DNA of 12,902 nt from Bacteroidia bacterium (GCA_905373665.1 CAJPTV010000067.1:1-12902), one strand, 5' to 3'; shown: positions 5,689 through 12,902, counted from the first letter of the stretch. Notes: generated by a model from the sequence alone, not told the origin. Numbers and translations: made by a program.

Positions 5689-7905
5689 CTACAGCACACT
5701 AAAGGCTACCGTGAGCCCAGCCATAACGATAGAGACCATACTCATGAGCTTAATCAAGATGTTTAGGCTCGGCCCCGAGGTATCCTTGAAGGGGTCACCG
5801 ACCGTGTCGCCCGTCACCGAAGCCTTGTGCGCATCGCTACCCTTGCCGCCGAAATGACCTTCCTCGATATACTTCTTCGCATTGTCCCATGCGCCACCCG
5901 CATTTGCCATAAAGACTGCTAGCACAAAGCCAGCACCTAAGCCACCAATCAGCAAGCCCATCACGCCCGCTACTCCAAAGACAATCCCCGTGATAATAGG
6001 CACTAGGATAGCCAACGCAGAGGGGAACACCATTTCACGCTGTGCAGCACCTGTGGAGATCTGTACGCAACGTACGTAGTCAGGCGTACCCTTACCTTCC
6101 AAAATGCCCTTGATTTCGTGGAACTGACGGCGTACCTCCTCGACCATCTTCTGAGCAGCACGTCCTACCGCATTCATGGTTAAACCCGTGAAAAGGAAAG
6201 CGAGCATCGCACCAATAAAGACCCCGACGAGCACCTTGTAGTTCATCAGGTTCACAGCAAACCAATCCATGAAGGTGGGGATGGTGGCGTTCTTTACCGC
6301 TTCGAGGTCTACGCTAAGCCCTTCGCGCAGGGTGGTGATAGACGAACCGTTCTCGATGAGACGAATCATCCCAATCTTGATTTCCTCGATATAGGAAGCG
6401 AGGAGCGCCAGCGCCGTCAAGGCTGCCGAGCCAATAGCAAAGCCCTTACCCGTTGCAGCGGTCGTATTACCGAGCGCATCGAGCGAGTCGGTACGCTTAC
6501 GCACCTCGGGCTCGAGCCCAGACATCTCGGCGTTACCCCCAGCGTTGTCCGCTATCGGACCGTAGGCGTCAGTTGCCAAGGTAATCCCCAGTGTGGAGAG
6601 CATCCCCACGGCTGCAATACCGATACCGTAGAGCCCCATACCGAAATTGGAGAAGTTAAAGCCCGAGGCAAAGAGGTAGGAGAAGGTAATCCCCACCACG
6701 ACCGCAATCACTGGGATGGCGGTCGAAATCATCCCCAAGCCCGTACCAGAGATAATCACCGTAGCGTGCCCCATCTGTGCACTTTCGCTCACGCGCTGCG
6801 TAGGCTTGTAGGAGTGGGAGGTGTAGTATTCGGTCGACTTACCAATGACAATCCCCACCAACAAGCCCACAACGACCGAACACGAGATGTTCAACCATCC
6901 TTCTAGTCCGAGCGCATAGAGAATCACGAACGTAGCCACGACAATGAGGATGGCGCTCAGGTTAATCCCAAAGTTCAGCGAACCGAGCAGTTGGCGCATG
7001 GTCGCGTTCTCTTTGGTGCGCACGGTGAAGATCCCGATGATGGAGAGGATAATCCCCACCGCAGCGATAATCATCGGCGCTATCACTGCCTTAAACTGCA
7101 TTGTTTCGTTGGCAGCGAAAGCCGAGGCCCCGAGTGCTGCGGTCGCTAAGATGGAGCCGCAATAGCTTTCATAGAGGTCAGCGCCCATCCCAGCGACGTC
7201 GCCCACGTTATCGCCCACGTTGTCGGCAATGGTGGCGGGGTTGCGGGGGTCATCTTCGGGGATGCCCGCTTCAACCTTCCCTACCAAGTCAGCTCCGACG
7301 TCAGCGGCTTTGGTGTAAATCCCCCCGCCCACGCGTGCAAAGAGGGCTTGGGTGGATGCGCCCATCCCAAAGGTAAGCATGGTCGTGGTGATAGCGATAA
7401 GCTTATCGGAGGCGGTAGCCCCTTCCATAAAGTGGTTGAGGACGACGTACCAGATGGAGATATCGAGCAGTCCGAGTCCGACCACCACGAGCCCCATCAC
7501 CGCGCCTGAGCGGAACGCAACCTTGAGCCCCTGATTGAGCGAGTTACGAGCTGCGTTGGCAGTACGCGCCGAGGCGTAGGTTGCGGTGCGCATCCCGATG
7601 TAACCTGCGAGAGCCGAAAAAGCCCCCCCCGTCAGGAAGGCAAACGGCACCCACTCGTTCTGCACGTGGAAGCCATACGCCAAGATGGTAAAGAAGATAG
7701 CCAAGACGACGAATGCTATCAGCACGATCTTGTACTGCTGGCGCAGGTACGACATCGCACCGCGGCGTACATATTCCGCTATCTCTTTCATGCGCTCAGT
7801 CCCCTCCGAGGCACGCATCATGCCTCGAAAGAAGAGCCACGCAAAAAATAAGGCTAGTACCGAAGACACGGGCACTAGCCAAAAAATGGGTTCTGCAATC
7901 TGCAT
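5689..7905 (-). CDS. hppA: Membrane-bound ion-translocating pyrophosphatase, K+-dependent type
   Basis: The 738-residue integral membrane enzyme couples hydrolysis of pyrophosphate to pumping of H+ and/or Na+ across the cytoplasmic membrane. The length and about 16 hydrophobic segments fit the family. Seen in the sequence: the signature DVGADLVGKVE (residues 202-212), followed by EDDPRNPATIADNVGDNVGD with its Mg-PPi-binding aspartates, and the C-terminal GDTVGDPFKDTSGPSLN. In GNTTAATGKG the key residues are Ala483 and Gly486; family knowledge links Ala at this point to K+-dependent enzymes and Lys to K+-independent ones. The TM6 segment DLYESY carries Asp243 and Glu246, the gate glutamate position of Na+-pumping members such as the Thermotoga enzyme. 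Characterised Bacteroides homologues pump both Na+ and H+. The transported ion is therefore inference. The ATG at 7903-7905 fits the usual N-terminus. The gene is transcribed alone and divergently from the ATPase operon. Confidence 0.96.
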   Translation of the reverse strand: MQIAEPIFWLVPVSSVLALFFAWLFFRGMMRASEGTERMKEIAEYVRRGAMSYLRQQYKIVLIAFVVLAIFFTILAYGFHVQNEWVPFAFLTGGAFSALAGYIGMRTATYASARTANAARNSLNQGLKVAFRSGAVMGLVVVGLGLLDISIWYVVLNHFMEGATASDKLIAITTTMLTFGMGASTQALFARVGGGIYTKAADVGADLVGKVEAGIPEDDPRNPATIADNVGDNVGDVAGMGADLYESYCGSILATAALGASAFAANETMQFKAVIAPMIIAAVGIILSIIGIFTVRTKENATMRQLLGSLNFGINLSAILIVVATFVILYALGLEGWLNISCSVVVGLLVGIVIGKSTEYYTSHSYKPTQRVSESAQMGHATVIISGTGLGMISTAIPVIAVVVGITFSYLFASGFNFSNFGMGLYGIGIAAVGMLSTLGITLATDAYGPIADNAGGNAEMSGLEPEVRKRTDSLDALGNTTAATGKGFAIGSAALTALALLASYIEEIKIGMIRLIENGSSITTLREGLSVDLEAVKNATIPTFMDWFAVNLMNYKVLVGVFIGAMLAFLFTGLTMNAVGRAAQKMVEEVRRQFHEIKGILEGKGTPDYVRCVQISTGAAQREMVFPSALAILVPIITGIVFGVAGVMGLLIGGLGAGFVLAVFMANAGGAWDNAKKYIEEGHFGGKGSDAHKASVTGDTVGDPFKDTSGPSLNILIKLMSMVSIVMAGLTVAFSVL

Positions 7906-7968
7906 TTCATATAGTTTATTAAAAGCTTACGTCGCTCACACTCTCATAGCCTCGCTACAAGATCAGGG

Positions 7969-7976
7969 CAAAGTTA
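7969..7976 (-). promoter_or_regulatory. -7 promoter element of hppA
   Basis: On the minus strand this is TAACTTTG, a full match to TAnnTTTG, 63 bases before the hppA start codon. A T-rich stretch ending in TTGG lies upstream but closer than the usual -33 spacing, so the upstream element is uncertain. Confidence 0.5.
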
Positions 7977-8058
7977 CGGTTTTTCCAAAAAAGTAATCGC
8001 GACGGAAAATGCCCTCTTCGTCAAGATGGGGGAGGGGAGGCTATTATGTGGAATCTTA

Positions 8059-8066
8059 TACATTTG
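8059..8066 (+). promoter_or_regulatory. -7 promoter element of the ATPase-DUF4276 operon
   Basis: TACATTTG matches TAnnTTTG and is identical to the -7 box of the T9SS cargo gene. It lies 41 bases before the ATG at 8108, which places transcription start downstream of the longer upstream reading frame beginning at 8009 and so favours the 8108 start. No good -33 TTG is seen; that position is G-rich. Confidence 0.5.
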
Positions 8067-8107
8067 TAGGTGGTAGTCGATTACTTTCGATAACGATATT
8101 AGCAAGA

Positions 8108-9241
8108 ATGGAACAGAACGAAAGACTCAAGCTTACGAACATTCACCTAGAGGGGTTTAAGTCGGTAAATGGGGAGGGGCAAGATATCCCGCTCGGTGAT
8201 ATTACCGTCCTGTTAGGAGCTAATGGGGCGGGGAAAAGTAACCTCATTTCCTTTTTCAAGATGTTGAACTATATGATGACAGGGGCTTTGCAGATCTATA
8301 TCGGCGAGAGTGGGTTCGCAGACTCGTTGCTCTACTATGGTTCAAAAAGGACACCGCGTCTAAGGGCAAGCCTTACTTTCTCCAATGCTGATTCTGAGGA
8401 TACGTACCATTTCGCTCTTTCGCATGCGGCTGGCGATACGCTAATTTTTACCGAAGAGTCCTTCGTTTGGCAAAAACGCGACAGTGATACACCCTACGTT
8501 GTTCAATTAGACCCAGGTTCAAAAGAATCTAGACTAACCGAGAAAGGAGAGTCTGATAAAACCGCCGCCGTGATTAGCTCGCTCTTGAAATGGTGTCGTG
8601 TTTTTCAATTCCATGATACGTCTAAGGAGGCAAAAATCCGAAACAGCGGTAACATCGAAGACTATAGATTTTTGAAAAGTGATGGGGGTAATCTTGCAGC
8701 TTTTTTATGTGCGCTGCAGCAGAAAGAAGAGACTAGACCCTATTATCAACGCATTGTTCGTTATGTGCGGATGGCGATGCCACAGTTTCACGATTTTGTC
8801 TTACAGCCGTCGCTTAGAAATGAGAATAAGATCATCATCAATTGGTGCGAATTAGGCTCCGAATACCTCTTCGGTTCACATCAGATCTCCGACGGGTCAT
8901 TGCGCTTTATGGCCTTAGCCACATTGTTATTGCAACCACCCAAAATGCTTCCAAAGGTCATCGTTTTAGACGAGCCAGAGCTGGGGCTGCATCCTGCCGC
9001 TATCTCTATTCTAGCTGGGCTGATCCGCGCAGCTAGTCAACACAGCCAGGTACTTTTAGCGACGCAATCTACGCGCTTTGTGGACGAATTTGACCCCGAG
9101 AACATAGTGGTGGTCGAAAGAGATGAAAAGGAGAAGTGCAGCGTGTATCGGCGCCTCGATGCAGCAGCACTTGCACAATGGTTAGAACGATATAGTCTGA
9201 GCGAGTTGTGGGAAAAGAATGTAATCGGAGGGCGTCCATGA
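8108..9241 (+). CDS. AAA family ATPase (RecF/OLD-like), first gene of a two-gene system
   Basis: The 377-residue ATPase is of the AAA_21/AAA_15 type, related to the ABC-like heads of SMC, RecF and OLD proteins. Residues 7-20 (LKLTNIHLEGFKSV) are the standard first strand, Walker A is GANGAGKS (37-44), a signature-like ISDGSLRFMALATLL surrounds 262, and Walker B is VIVLDEPELGLHP with Asp288 and Glu289. After it LLATQST (316-322) occupies the switch position, with Gln320 where ABC ATPases have His. No TOPRIM domain is fused at the C-terminus, unlike OLD or GajA; the partner gene starting at 9238 probably supplies it. The frame is open back to 8009, but those 33 extra residues do not resemble the family and the best promoter lies inside them, so I chose ATG 8108, preceded by TTAGCAAGA. 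Base composition looks more AT-rich than in the flanking genes, consistent with acquisition by transfer. Confidence 0.9.
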   Translation: MEQNERLKLTNIHLEGFKSVNGEGQDIPLGDITVLLGANGAGKSNLISFFKMLNYMMTGALQIYIGESGFADSLLYYGSKRTPRLRASLTFSNADSEDTYHFALSHAAGDTLIFTEESFVWQKRDSDTPYVVQLDPGSKESRLTEKGESDKTAAVISSLLKWCRVFQFHDTSKEAKIRNSGNIEDYRFLKSDGGNLAAFLCALQQKEETRPYYQRIVRYVRMAMPQFHDFVLQPSLRNENKIIINWCELGSEYLFGSHQISDGSLRFMALATLLLQPPKMLPKVIVLDEPELGLHPAAISILAGLIRAASQHSQVLLATQSTRFVDEFDPENIVVVERDEKEKCSVYRRLDAAALAQWLERYSLSELWEKNVIGGRP

Positions 9242-9906
9242 ACACATTTATAAGACTCAATGTGACAGCCGAGGGGCAAACAGAAGAAAGTTTTGTCAAA
9301 CATACACTATCGGAGTACTTGGCGGAGTTTAATATTTCAACCTCTGTGCGGTGTGTATTGACAAGTCGAGATAAGAAGAAAGAATATCGGGGCGGCTTGT
9401 CTAATTACGAGAAAGCCAAAAGAGATATCCTTCAATGGTTGAAAGAAGACTCTAATGCCGATGCTCGTTTTACAACCATGTTTGATTTATATGCTTTGCC
9501 CACGAACTTCCCAAAATTTGAAGAGGCGAAGAAGTGTCCCCCATACGAGCGAGTTCAACTTTTGGAAGAGGCTTTCAGGGACGATATCGGTGACGAGCGT
9601 TTTATTCCCTACATCCAATTGCATGAGTTTGAAACGCTAATCTTATCCGATCCTGAGGCTTTATTACTTGAATATTTTGAACATCAGAGAGCTGTTGACC
9701 AACTCGTCGCTTTGTTGGAAGAGAAAAAGAATGCGGAGTTGATAAACACTGAGCAAGCTCCGTCGAAGCGGATTCTCGCTCTTATTCCAGAGTATGACAA
9801 ATGCTCTGTCGGAGTAGATGTTGTGAATAAGATTGGGATAGGGAAGCTCAAAGAGCGTTGTAAGCACTTTAGGGAGTGGATACAGCGGCTAGAAAATAAG
9901 CAATAG
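9238..9906 (+). CDS. DUF4276 family protein (TOPRIM-like), partner of the ATPase
   Basis: The 222-residue protein has the landmarks I associate with DUF4276 (PF14103): AEGQTEESFV near the N-terminus (Glu12, Glu16), TTMFDLYALPTNFP (Asp83), YIQLHEFETLILSDPEAL in the middle, APSKRILALIPEYDK, and a C-terminal IGIGKLKERCKHFREWIQRLE. The early glutamate and the aspartate after a hydrophobic strand fit a TOPRIM-like metal site, so a nuclease role is plausible but inferred. Its ATG (9238-9240) overlaps the ATPase stop codon (TGA 9239-9241), indicating translational coupling and a shared complex. The frame extends upstream to an ATG at 9208 inside the ATPase gene, but the ten extra residues precede the conserved first strand and are unlikely to be used. 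The architecture resembles PARIS (AriA ATPase with AriB TOPRIM), but AriB is a DUF4435 protein, so this is a relative in layout rather than PARIS itself. Confidence 0.88.
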   Translation: MNTFIRLNVTAEGQTEESFVKHTLSEYLAEFNISTSVRCVLTSRDKKKEYRGGLSNYEKAKRDILQWLKEDSNADARFTTMFDLYALPTNFPKFEEAKKCPPYERVQLLEEAFRDDIGDERFIPYIQLHEFETLILSDPEALLLEYFEHQRAVDQLVALLEEKKNAELINTEQAPSKRILALIPEYDKCSVGVDVVNKIGIGKLKERCKHFREWIQRLENKQ

Positions 9907-9927
9907 CTCAGGCTATCTGAGATCTTT
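9907..9927. terminator. Weak hairpin between converging genes
   Basis: CTCAG (9907-9911) and CTGAG (9917-9921) can form a 5-bp stem with a GCTAT loop, followed on the plus strand by ATCTTTCT. It occupies nearly all of the 21 bases between the stop of the DUF4276 gene and the stop of the glycosyltransferase gene. It is much weaker than the other two terminators in the window. Confidence 0.3.
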
Positions 9928-10863
9928 CTAAGCCCCCTCTCGTCCGCATGGCGCAAACGATGCACGCATCCTCCAATAGTCACGATGTGCCGCAAGCACG
10001 GCCTTGAAAAAGCGCCAACGACCAGTGCATAAATAGAGAGCAGCGACTGCCCCATCAAGCCAAAAGCGTAGGGAAAGGATTAAAAACTTCCGCAAGCCCG
10101 GGGGAAGATTGCGCCGCAACATCAGCCGATTGTTCCGAAAGTTGAGGTAAACCTTCCGCGGCGACTGGTTAGAGAGCGAGCCTCCGCCAAGATGATAGAC
10201 TACCGAGGAGGGTTCGCAGTAGATCGTATAGCCCGCGCGGCGTATCCGCCAACAGAGGTCGATTTCCTCCATATGGGCAAAGAAACGTCCCTCGAAGCCC
10301 CCCATTTCCCAGTATAACGCAGCACGGATCGCCAGACATGCCCCCGTCGCCCAATCCACTTGTGCGGGCGTATCATACTGCCCATGATCGACCTCCGTAC
10401 GGTGTAGCACACGCCCACGACAGTACGGATAGCCGAGGGCAGAGAGGCGTCCCCCTGCCGCCCCAGCATATTCAAAGCGAGAAGGCTCTTTATAAGCGCG
10501 AAGTTTGGGGCAAACAACCCCACATACCTGATCAGTCTCTAAACGGCGCAGAAGAGGGCTTAAAAAGCCTTCTGGAGTAAAAACGTCGCTATTTAAGAGG
10601 ACGTATACTTCACACCCCAGCGTATCGCGCACCCAAGCAAGGGCTCGGTTATACCCTTCGGCAAAGCCATAATTCTGATCTAGGGGACACACCGTTACGG
10701 AAGGGAACTCGGTGGCGAGGAGGGTAAGCGAGTCGTCCGTCGACCCATTGTCGGCCACCACGAGCACTGCTTCGCTTGCCTGTACTGCGTTGACCACGCT
10801 CGGCAAAAACTCCCGCAGGAGTGCCGCGCCATTCCAATTGAGTATTACTACAGCCGTTGTCAT
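9928..10863 (-). CDS. Family 2 glycosyltransferase (WbbL/rhamnosyltransferase-like)
   Basis: The 311-residue cytoplasmic or membrane-associated transferase probably adds a sugar from a nucleotide-sugar donor to a cell-surface glycan. It has the GT-A fold: start strand TAVVILNWNG (3-11), ADNGSTDDS (37-45) for nucleotide binding, LLNSDV (89-94) as the DXD-like metal motif, WATGACLAIR (171-180), and HMEEIDLCWRIRRAGY (197-212) carrying the catalytic acid region, followed by YHLGGGS (223-229). This order is that of COG1216 (WbbL-like) enzymes. The C-terminal 70 residues are basic and amphipathic (LSLRFWLDGAVAALYLCTGR), which suggests membrane contact. The donor and acceptor cannot be read from the sequence, and there is no surrounding polysaccharide cluster. 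It begins 21 bases after a methyltransferase remnant and is downstream of the MATE gene on the same strand. Confidence 0.9.
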   Translation of the reverse strand: MTTAVVILNWNGAALLREFLPSVVNAVQASEAVLVVADNGSTDDSLTLLATEFPSVTVCPLDQNYGFAEGYNRALAWVRDTLGCEVYVLLNSDVFTPEGFLSPLLRRLETDQVCGVVCPKLRAYKEPSRFEYAGAAGGRLSALGYPYCRGRVLHRTEVDHGQYDTPAQVDWATGACLAIRAALYWEMGGFEGRFFAHMEEIDLCWRIRRAGYTIYCEPSSVVYHLGGGSLSNQSPRKVYLNFRNNRLMLRRNLPPGLRKFLILSLRFWLDGAVAALYLCTGRWRFFKAVLAAHRDYWRMRASFAPCGREGA

Positions 10864-10884
10864 TCGTGGGGGGGCGAAATTAGG

Positions 10885-10983
10885 TTAAGATAGTGCGGAA
10901 CGGATGGCGCAGGCGAGATGATAGGCCAGTTCCACGGGGACGGCGTTACCGATCCTCCCAAAGAGGAGGATGTTTCCTCGTGC
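10885..10983 (-). pseudogene. C-terminal remnant of a cytosine-5 DNA methyltransferase
   Basis: In the gap between the MATE and glycosyltransferase genes, the minus strand encodes 32 residues ending at TAA (10885-10887): ARGNILLFGRIGNAVPVELA, then YHLACAIRSALS. The core R-I-G-N-A-V-P-V-E-L-A...I matches motif X at the C-terminus of C5-methyltransferases (typically Q-I-G-N-A/S-V-P-x-x-L-A). The frame is open upstream only to a TGA at 11023-11025, and none of the catalytic motifs (PCQ, ENV) are present, so it is a gene fragment, not a working enzyme. I infer that a restriction-modification gene once lay here and was mostly deleted. The motif is short, so chance resemblance remains possible. Confidence 0.6.
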
Positions 10984-11011
10984 AAGATACACACATCGTC
11001 GTAAATCAAGT

Positions 11012-12331
11012 CTACCCTTTTCTCAAAACCCGATAGAAGCGCCATGCGTATGCGAGGCCAGCCCCTAGTAAGCCGATGGGGTAGCCTAACCATACGCCGA
11101 GTGCGCCGAGCGTGAAGTGTGTACTCAAGAGGAACGCCAAGGGTAACCCTAGCAAGAAGTAGGCTACAAAAGCGATGAGCGCTAACCCCCGCGCATCCCC
11201 CACGCCCCGCAAGGCATTGGAATAGCATACTTGAAGGGCATCCGCTGGCTGGTAGGCAATTCCCACCAACAGTAAAGTTCCCGCCAATGCGGCTACTGCA
11301 GGCTCTGTGGTAAAGAGGGCAGCAATCGACTCACGAAAATAGCCCATGAGGGCAGCAATTACCGCCGCACAGCCCCACATCAGGCGTAAACCGACCGCAG
11401 ACGTCAGACGTGCACGTTTGGGTTGCCCTTGCCCTATAGCACGACTCACGCGGATGGAGACCGCCCCACCCAGCCCGTAATAGGTCATAAAACCGAGCGT
11501 CTGCACCGTCACAGCAATGTGGTGCGCCGCGAGCGCCTCATTGCCTAACCACCCCACAAAGATGACGCTGAGGCTAAACATCGCCGTCTCCAAACCGAGC
11601 TGCATCCCCATGCCACTACCGTTTCGCAAGAGCTCCCAACGCCCAAGATAAGTGGGAAAAGGCTTAGGGGGGCGATGGAGGCTTCGCCACCGAAGGTAGA
11701 GTACGCCCAATACCCCTGCCTCCAGTATCCGCGCCACGAGGGTGCTGACGCCTGCCCCAAAGAGTCCCCACTCGGGGAAGCCTAGTTTTCCAAAGATGAG
11801 AAGCCAGTTGCCTAAGATATTCAGCCCGTTTGCCCCGACGAGCACGGTCATGGCTATCCACGTCTTGCCGCGTACGTCAAAGAACTGTTTTAGCACGTTA
11901 AACAGCCCCACGGCAGGCAATGAGACCAGCATCAACAGGTAGTAGGAGACGATGCGCTCGTGTAACTCTGGGGGTTGGTGAAAAGCCTCTAGAAAGAGGA
12001 GGGGGACGCCCATCACCAGCATCACACAGCCGCTCACCCAGAGCATATTGCGTCCCCCTTTCGCAACCACGCTCCGCATTCCCCCAAGGTCGCGAAAGGC
12101 ACGCCCTAGGGCGGGGAGTAGCCCATAGCTATAGCCCATCAAGAAGATGAGCGGGAGGTTAAAAAGGTTTACGCAGAAGGACGCCGCAGCCAAGTCCGCG
12201 ACGCCATAGTTGCCGACCATCGCGCTGTCTGCAAAGCTGAGCACGACTTGTCCCAACTGCCCCACGAGGAGGGGGACAGCCAGCACGACCATCTCGCGGT
12301 ACTCTGCCCCACCGCGCCAACGTCTTGGCAT
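11012..12331 (-). CDS. MATE family efflux transporter (NorM/DinF-like)
   Basis: The 439-residue polytopic membrane protein of the multidrug and toxic compound extrusion family exports cationic compounds in exchange for Na+ or H+. The length and about 12 hydrophobic segments in two similar halves fit the family. Each half opens with the expected pattern: LAVPLLVGQLGQVVLSFADSAMVG (residues 17-40), and in the second half LGLETAMFSLSVIFVGWLGNEALAAHHIAV. The conserved GLGGAVSIRVSRAIGQGQ loop is also present. The substrate and coupling ion cannot be assigned from the sequence. The start ATG at 12329-12331 is 11 bases after the msrB stop, so the two genes probably share a transcript. The C-terminus runs up against the methyltransferase remnant. 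Confidence 0.93.
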   Translation of the reverse strand: MPRRWRGGAEYREMVVLAVPLLVGQLGQVVLSFADSAMVGNYGVADLAAASFCVNLFNLPLIFLMGYSYGLLPALGRAFRDLGGMRSVVAKGGRNMLWVSGCVMLVMGVPLLFLEAFHQPPELHERIVSYYLLMLVSLPAVGLFNVLKQFFDVRGKTWIAMTVLVGANGLNILGNWLLIFGKLGFPEWGLFGAGVSTLVARILEAGVLGVLYLRWRSLHRPPKPFPTYLGRWELLRNGSGMGMQLGLETAMFSLSVIFVGWLGNEALAAHHIAVTVQTLGFMTYYGLGGAVSIRVSRAIGQGQPKRARLTSAVGLRLMWGCAAVIAALMGYFRESIAALFTTEPAVAALAGTLLLVGIAYQPADALQVCYSNALRGVGDARGLALIAFVAYFLLGLPLAFLLSTHFTLGALGVWLGYPIGLLGAGLAYAWRFYRVLRKG

Positions 12332-12342
12332 CCTCTGTCGCG

Positions 12343-12792
12343 CTACTCCTGCTTCTTAAAGACGAGTGCTGCCGAATTGATACAATAGCGATTGCCCGTG
12401 GCGGTAGGTCCGTCGGGGAATATATGCCCTAAGTGAGCGTTACAGCTGGCACACCGTACTTCGATGCGTAGTTCGCGCAACGAGGCATCTTTGAGGAAAA
12501 TGACGTTCTGTTTCTCCGCAGGCGCATCAAAGCTAGGCCATCCGCACGGCGAATCAAACTTCGCCTCGGAGGTAAAGAGTAGTGCGCCACAGACGACGCA
12601 GTGATAGGTGCCCTTCTCGAAATGGCGGTAATATTCGCCCGTAAACGGACGTTCCGTAGCGCCGTTCTGTGTGACGTCGCGCTGTAGGGGGGTGAGGTGT
12701 TCGATTCGGTTCTTTTTTCCCTCTTCCATCTTTTGTATCGGGTTTACCTGTGGCAACATCCACAGGGCGGCGATGAGTAAATAGCTCCACAT
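12343..12792 (-). CDS. msrB: Peptide-methionine (R)-S-oxide reductase, probably exported
   Basis: The 149-residue enzyme reduces methionine-R-sulfoxide in proteins back to methionine, repairing oxidative damage. The zinc site is complete (Cys65-x-x-Cys68 and Cys114-x-x-Cys117), and the catalytic cysteine is Cys137 in RYCINSAAL. Cys83 in SPCGWPSF is the likely resolving cysteine, and HLGHIFPDGP (120-129) is the family core. The domain is a stand-alone MsrB with no MsrA fusion. Residues 1-18 (MWSYLLIAALWMLPQVNP) are hydrophobic and precede a charged linker, which suggests a signal peptide or membrane anchor and a periplasmic site. It has no obvious lipobox cysteine. An internal Met22 would give a cytoplasmic form, so location is not certain. 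It is the first gene of a probable msrB-MATE unit. I see no TAnnTTTG promoter in the 110 bases upstream that are in the window. Confidence 0.95.
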   Translation of the reverse strand: MWSYLLIAALWMLPQVNPIQKMEEGKKNRIEHLTPLQRDVTQNGATERPFTGEYYRHFEKGTYHCVVCGALLFTSEAKFDSPCGWPSFDAPAEKQNVIFLKDASLRELRIEVRCASCNAHLGHIFPDGPTATGNRYCINSAALVFKKQE

Positions 12793-12902
12793 TCTCTTTT
12801 CTCTATTGTTAAGCGTTCGTCTACTAACCTTGCTTCGCTGGGTTAATGGGGGGAGGGGGGGGAATAGGCTGCTGGAGGAAGGGTGTTATAGGGAACTGGC
12901 TC
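12793..12902. other. Right-edge intergenic stretch with a G-rich run
   Basis: No gene is visible. Positions 12848-12862 are a nearly pure G run (GGGGGGAGGGGGGGG), followed by purine-rich sequence including TGTTATAGGGA. This is reminiscent of the purine-rich intergenic text near 150-176 and 1945-2018 (for example GGTTAAGGGGGAGGG at 2002-2016), but it is not a clear copy of the 51-bp repeat. Confidence 0.4.

Noticed and set aside
7101..7376. Arg/Pro-rich plus-strand open frame inside the pyrophosphatase gene
   Set aside because: Its extreme Arg, Pro and Trp composition is typical of an antisense frame over a GC-rich gene. The minus-strand hppA reading is unambiguous.
8009..8107. N-terminal extension of the ATPase from an ATG at 8009
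   Set aside because: The 33 added residues do not look like the family N-terminus, and the best promoter box (8059-8066) lies inside this stretch. The start at 8108 gives the standard L-K-L-T-N-I first strand.
9208..9237. Upstream ATG for the DUF4276 gene
   Set aside because: It lies inside the ATPase gene and adds ten residues before the conserved first strand. The ATG at 9238, overlapping the upstream stop codon, is a typical coupled start.
10860..11228. 122-codon minus-strand open frame spanning the end of the MATE gene and the gap
   Set aside because: It overlaps the MATE coding region in another frame and lacks any recognisable pattern. The meaningful frame in the gap is the one encoding the methyltransferase motif X remnant.

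Overview
The window looks like a chromosomal segment of a Bacteroidota anaerobe, most plausibly Porphyromonas or a close relative. The reasons are a secreted protein with a type IX secretion (T9SS) C-terminal sorting domain, promoters of the Bacteroidota type (TAnnTTTG) without Shine-Dalgarno sites, an AAA-ATPase/PD-(D/E)XK protein of the kind amplified in this phylum, and a moderate-to-high GC content. The genus is inference; the phylum is well supported.

Layout from left to right. (1) 1-2104: a minus-strand AAA-ATPase-like/PD-(D/E)XK gene, split by one in-frame TAG so that the nuclease domain is cut off from the ATPase. It lies between two perfect 51-bp copies of a direct repeat, with decayed copies nearby. 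(2) 2105-5551: a minus-strand 1148-residue T9SS cargo protein made of InlB/Flg_new-like beta repeats, five BIG2-type Ig domains and the sorting domain. It has a good promoter and a strong terminator. (3) 5689-7905: a minus-strand membrane pyrophosphatase (hppA) with residues typical of K+-dependent, possibly Na+-pumping enzymes. (4) 8108-9906: a plus-strand two-gene operon of a RecF/OLD-like AAA ATPase and a DUF4276 (TOPRIM-like) protein that overlap by 4 bases. This is the best candidate for a defence system in the window. (5) 9928-12792: minus-strand genes, read as msrB, then a MATE exporter, then a degraded C-terminal stub of a cytosine-5 DNA methyltransferase, then a family 2 glycosyltransferase.

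The housekeeping genes (pyrophosphatase, MsrB, MATE, glycosyltransferase) form the backbone. The accessory content is the split ATPase/nuclease with its repeats, the ATPase-DUF4276 pair and the methyltransferase remnant. Together they suggest that defence-related or mobile genes have repeatedly entered and decayed here. No RNA genes, CRISPR arrays or transposases were seen. No gene-free stretch exceeds 300 bases; the longest, 1809-2104, holds a promoter candidate, repeats and a terminator.
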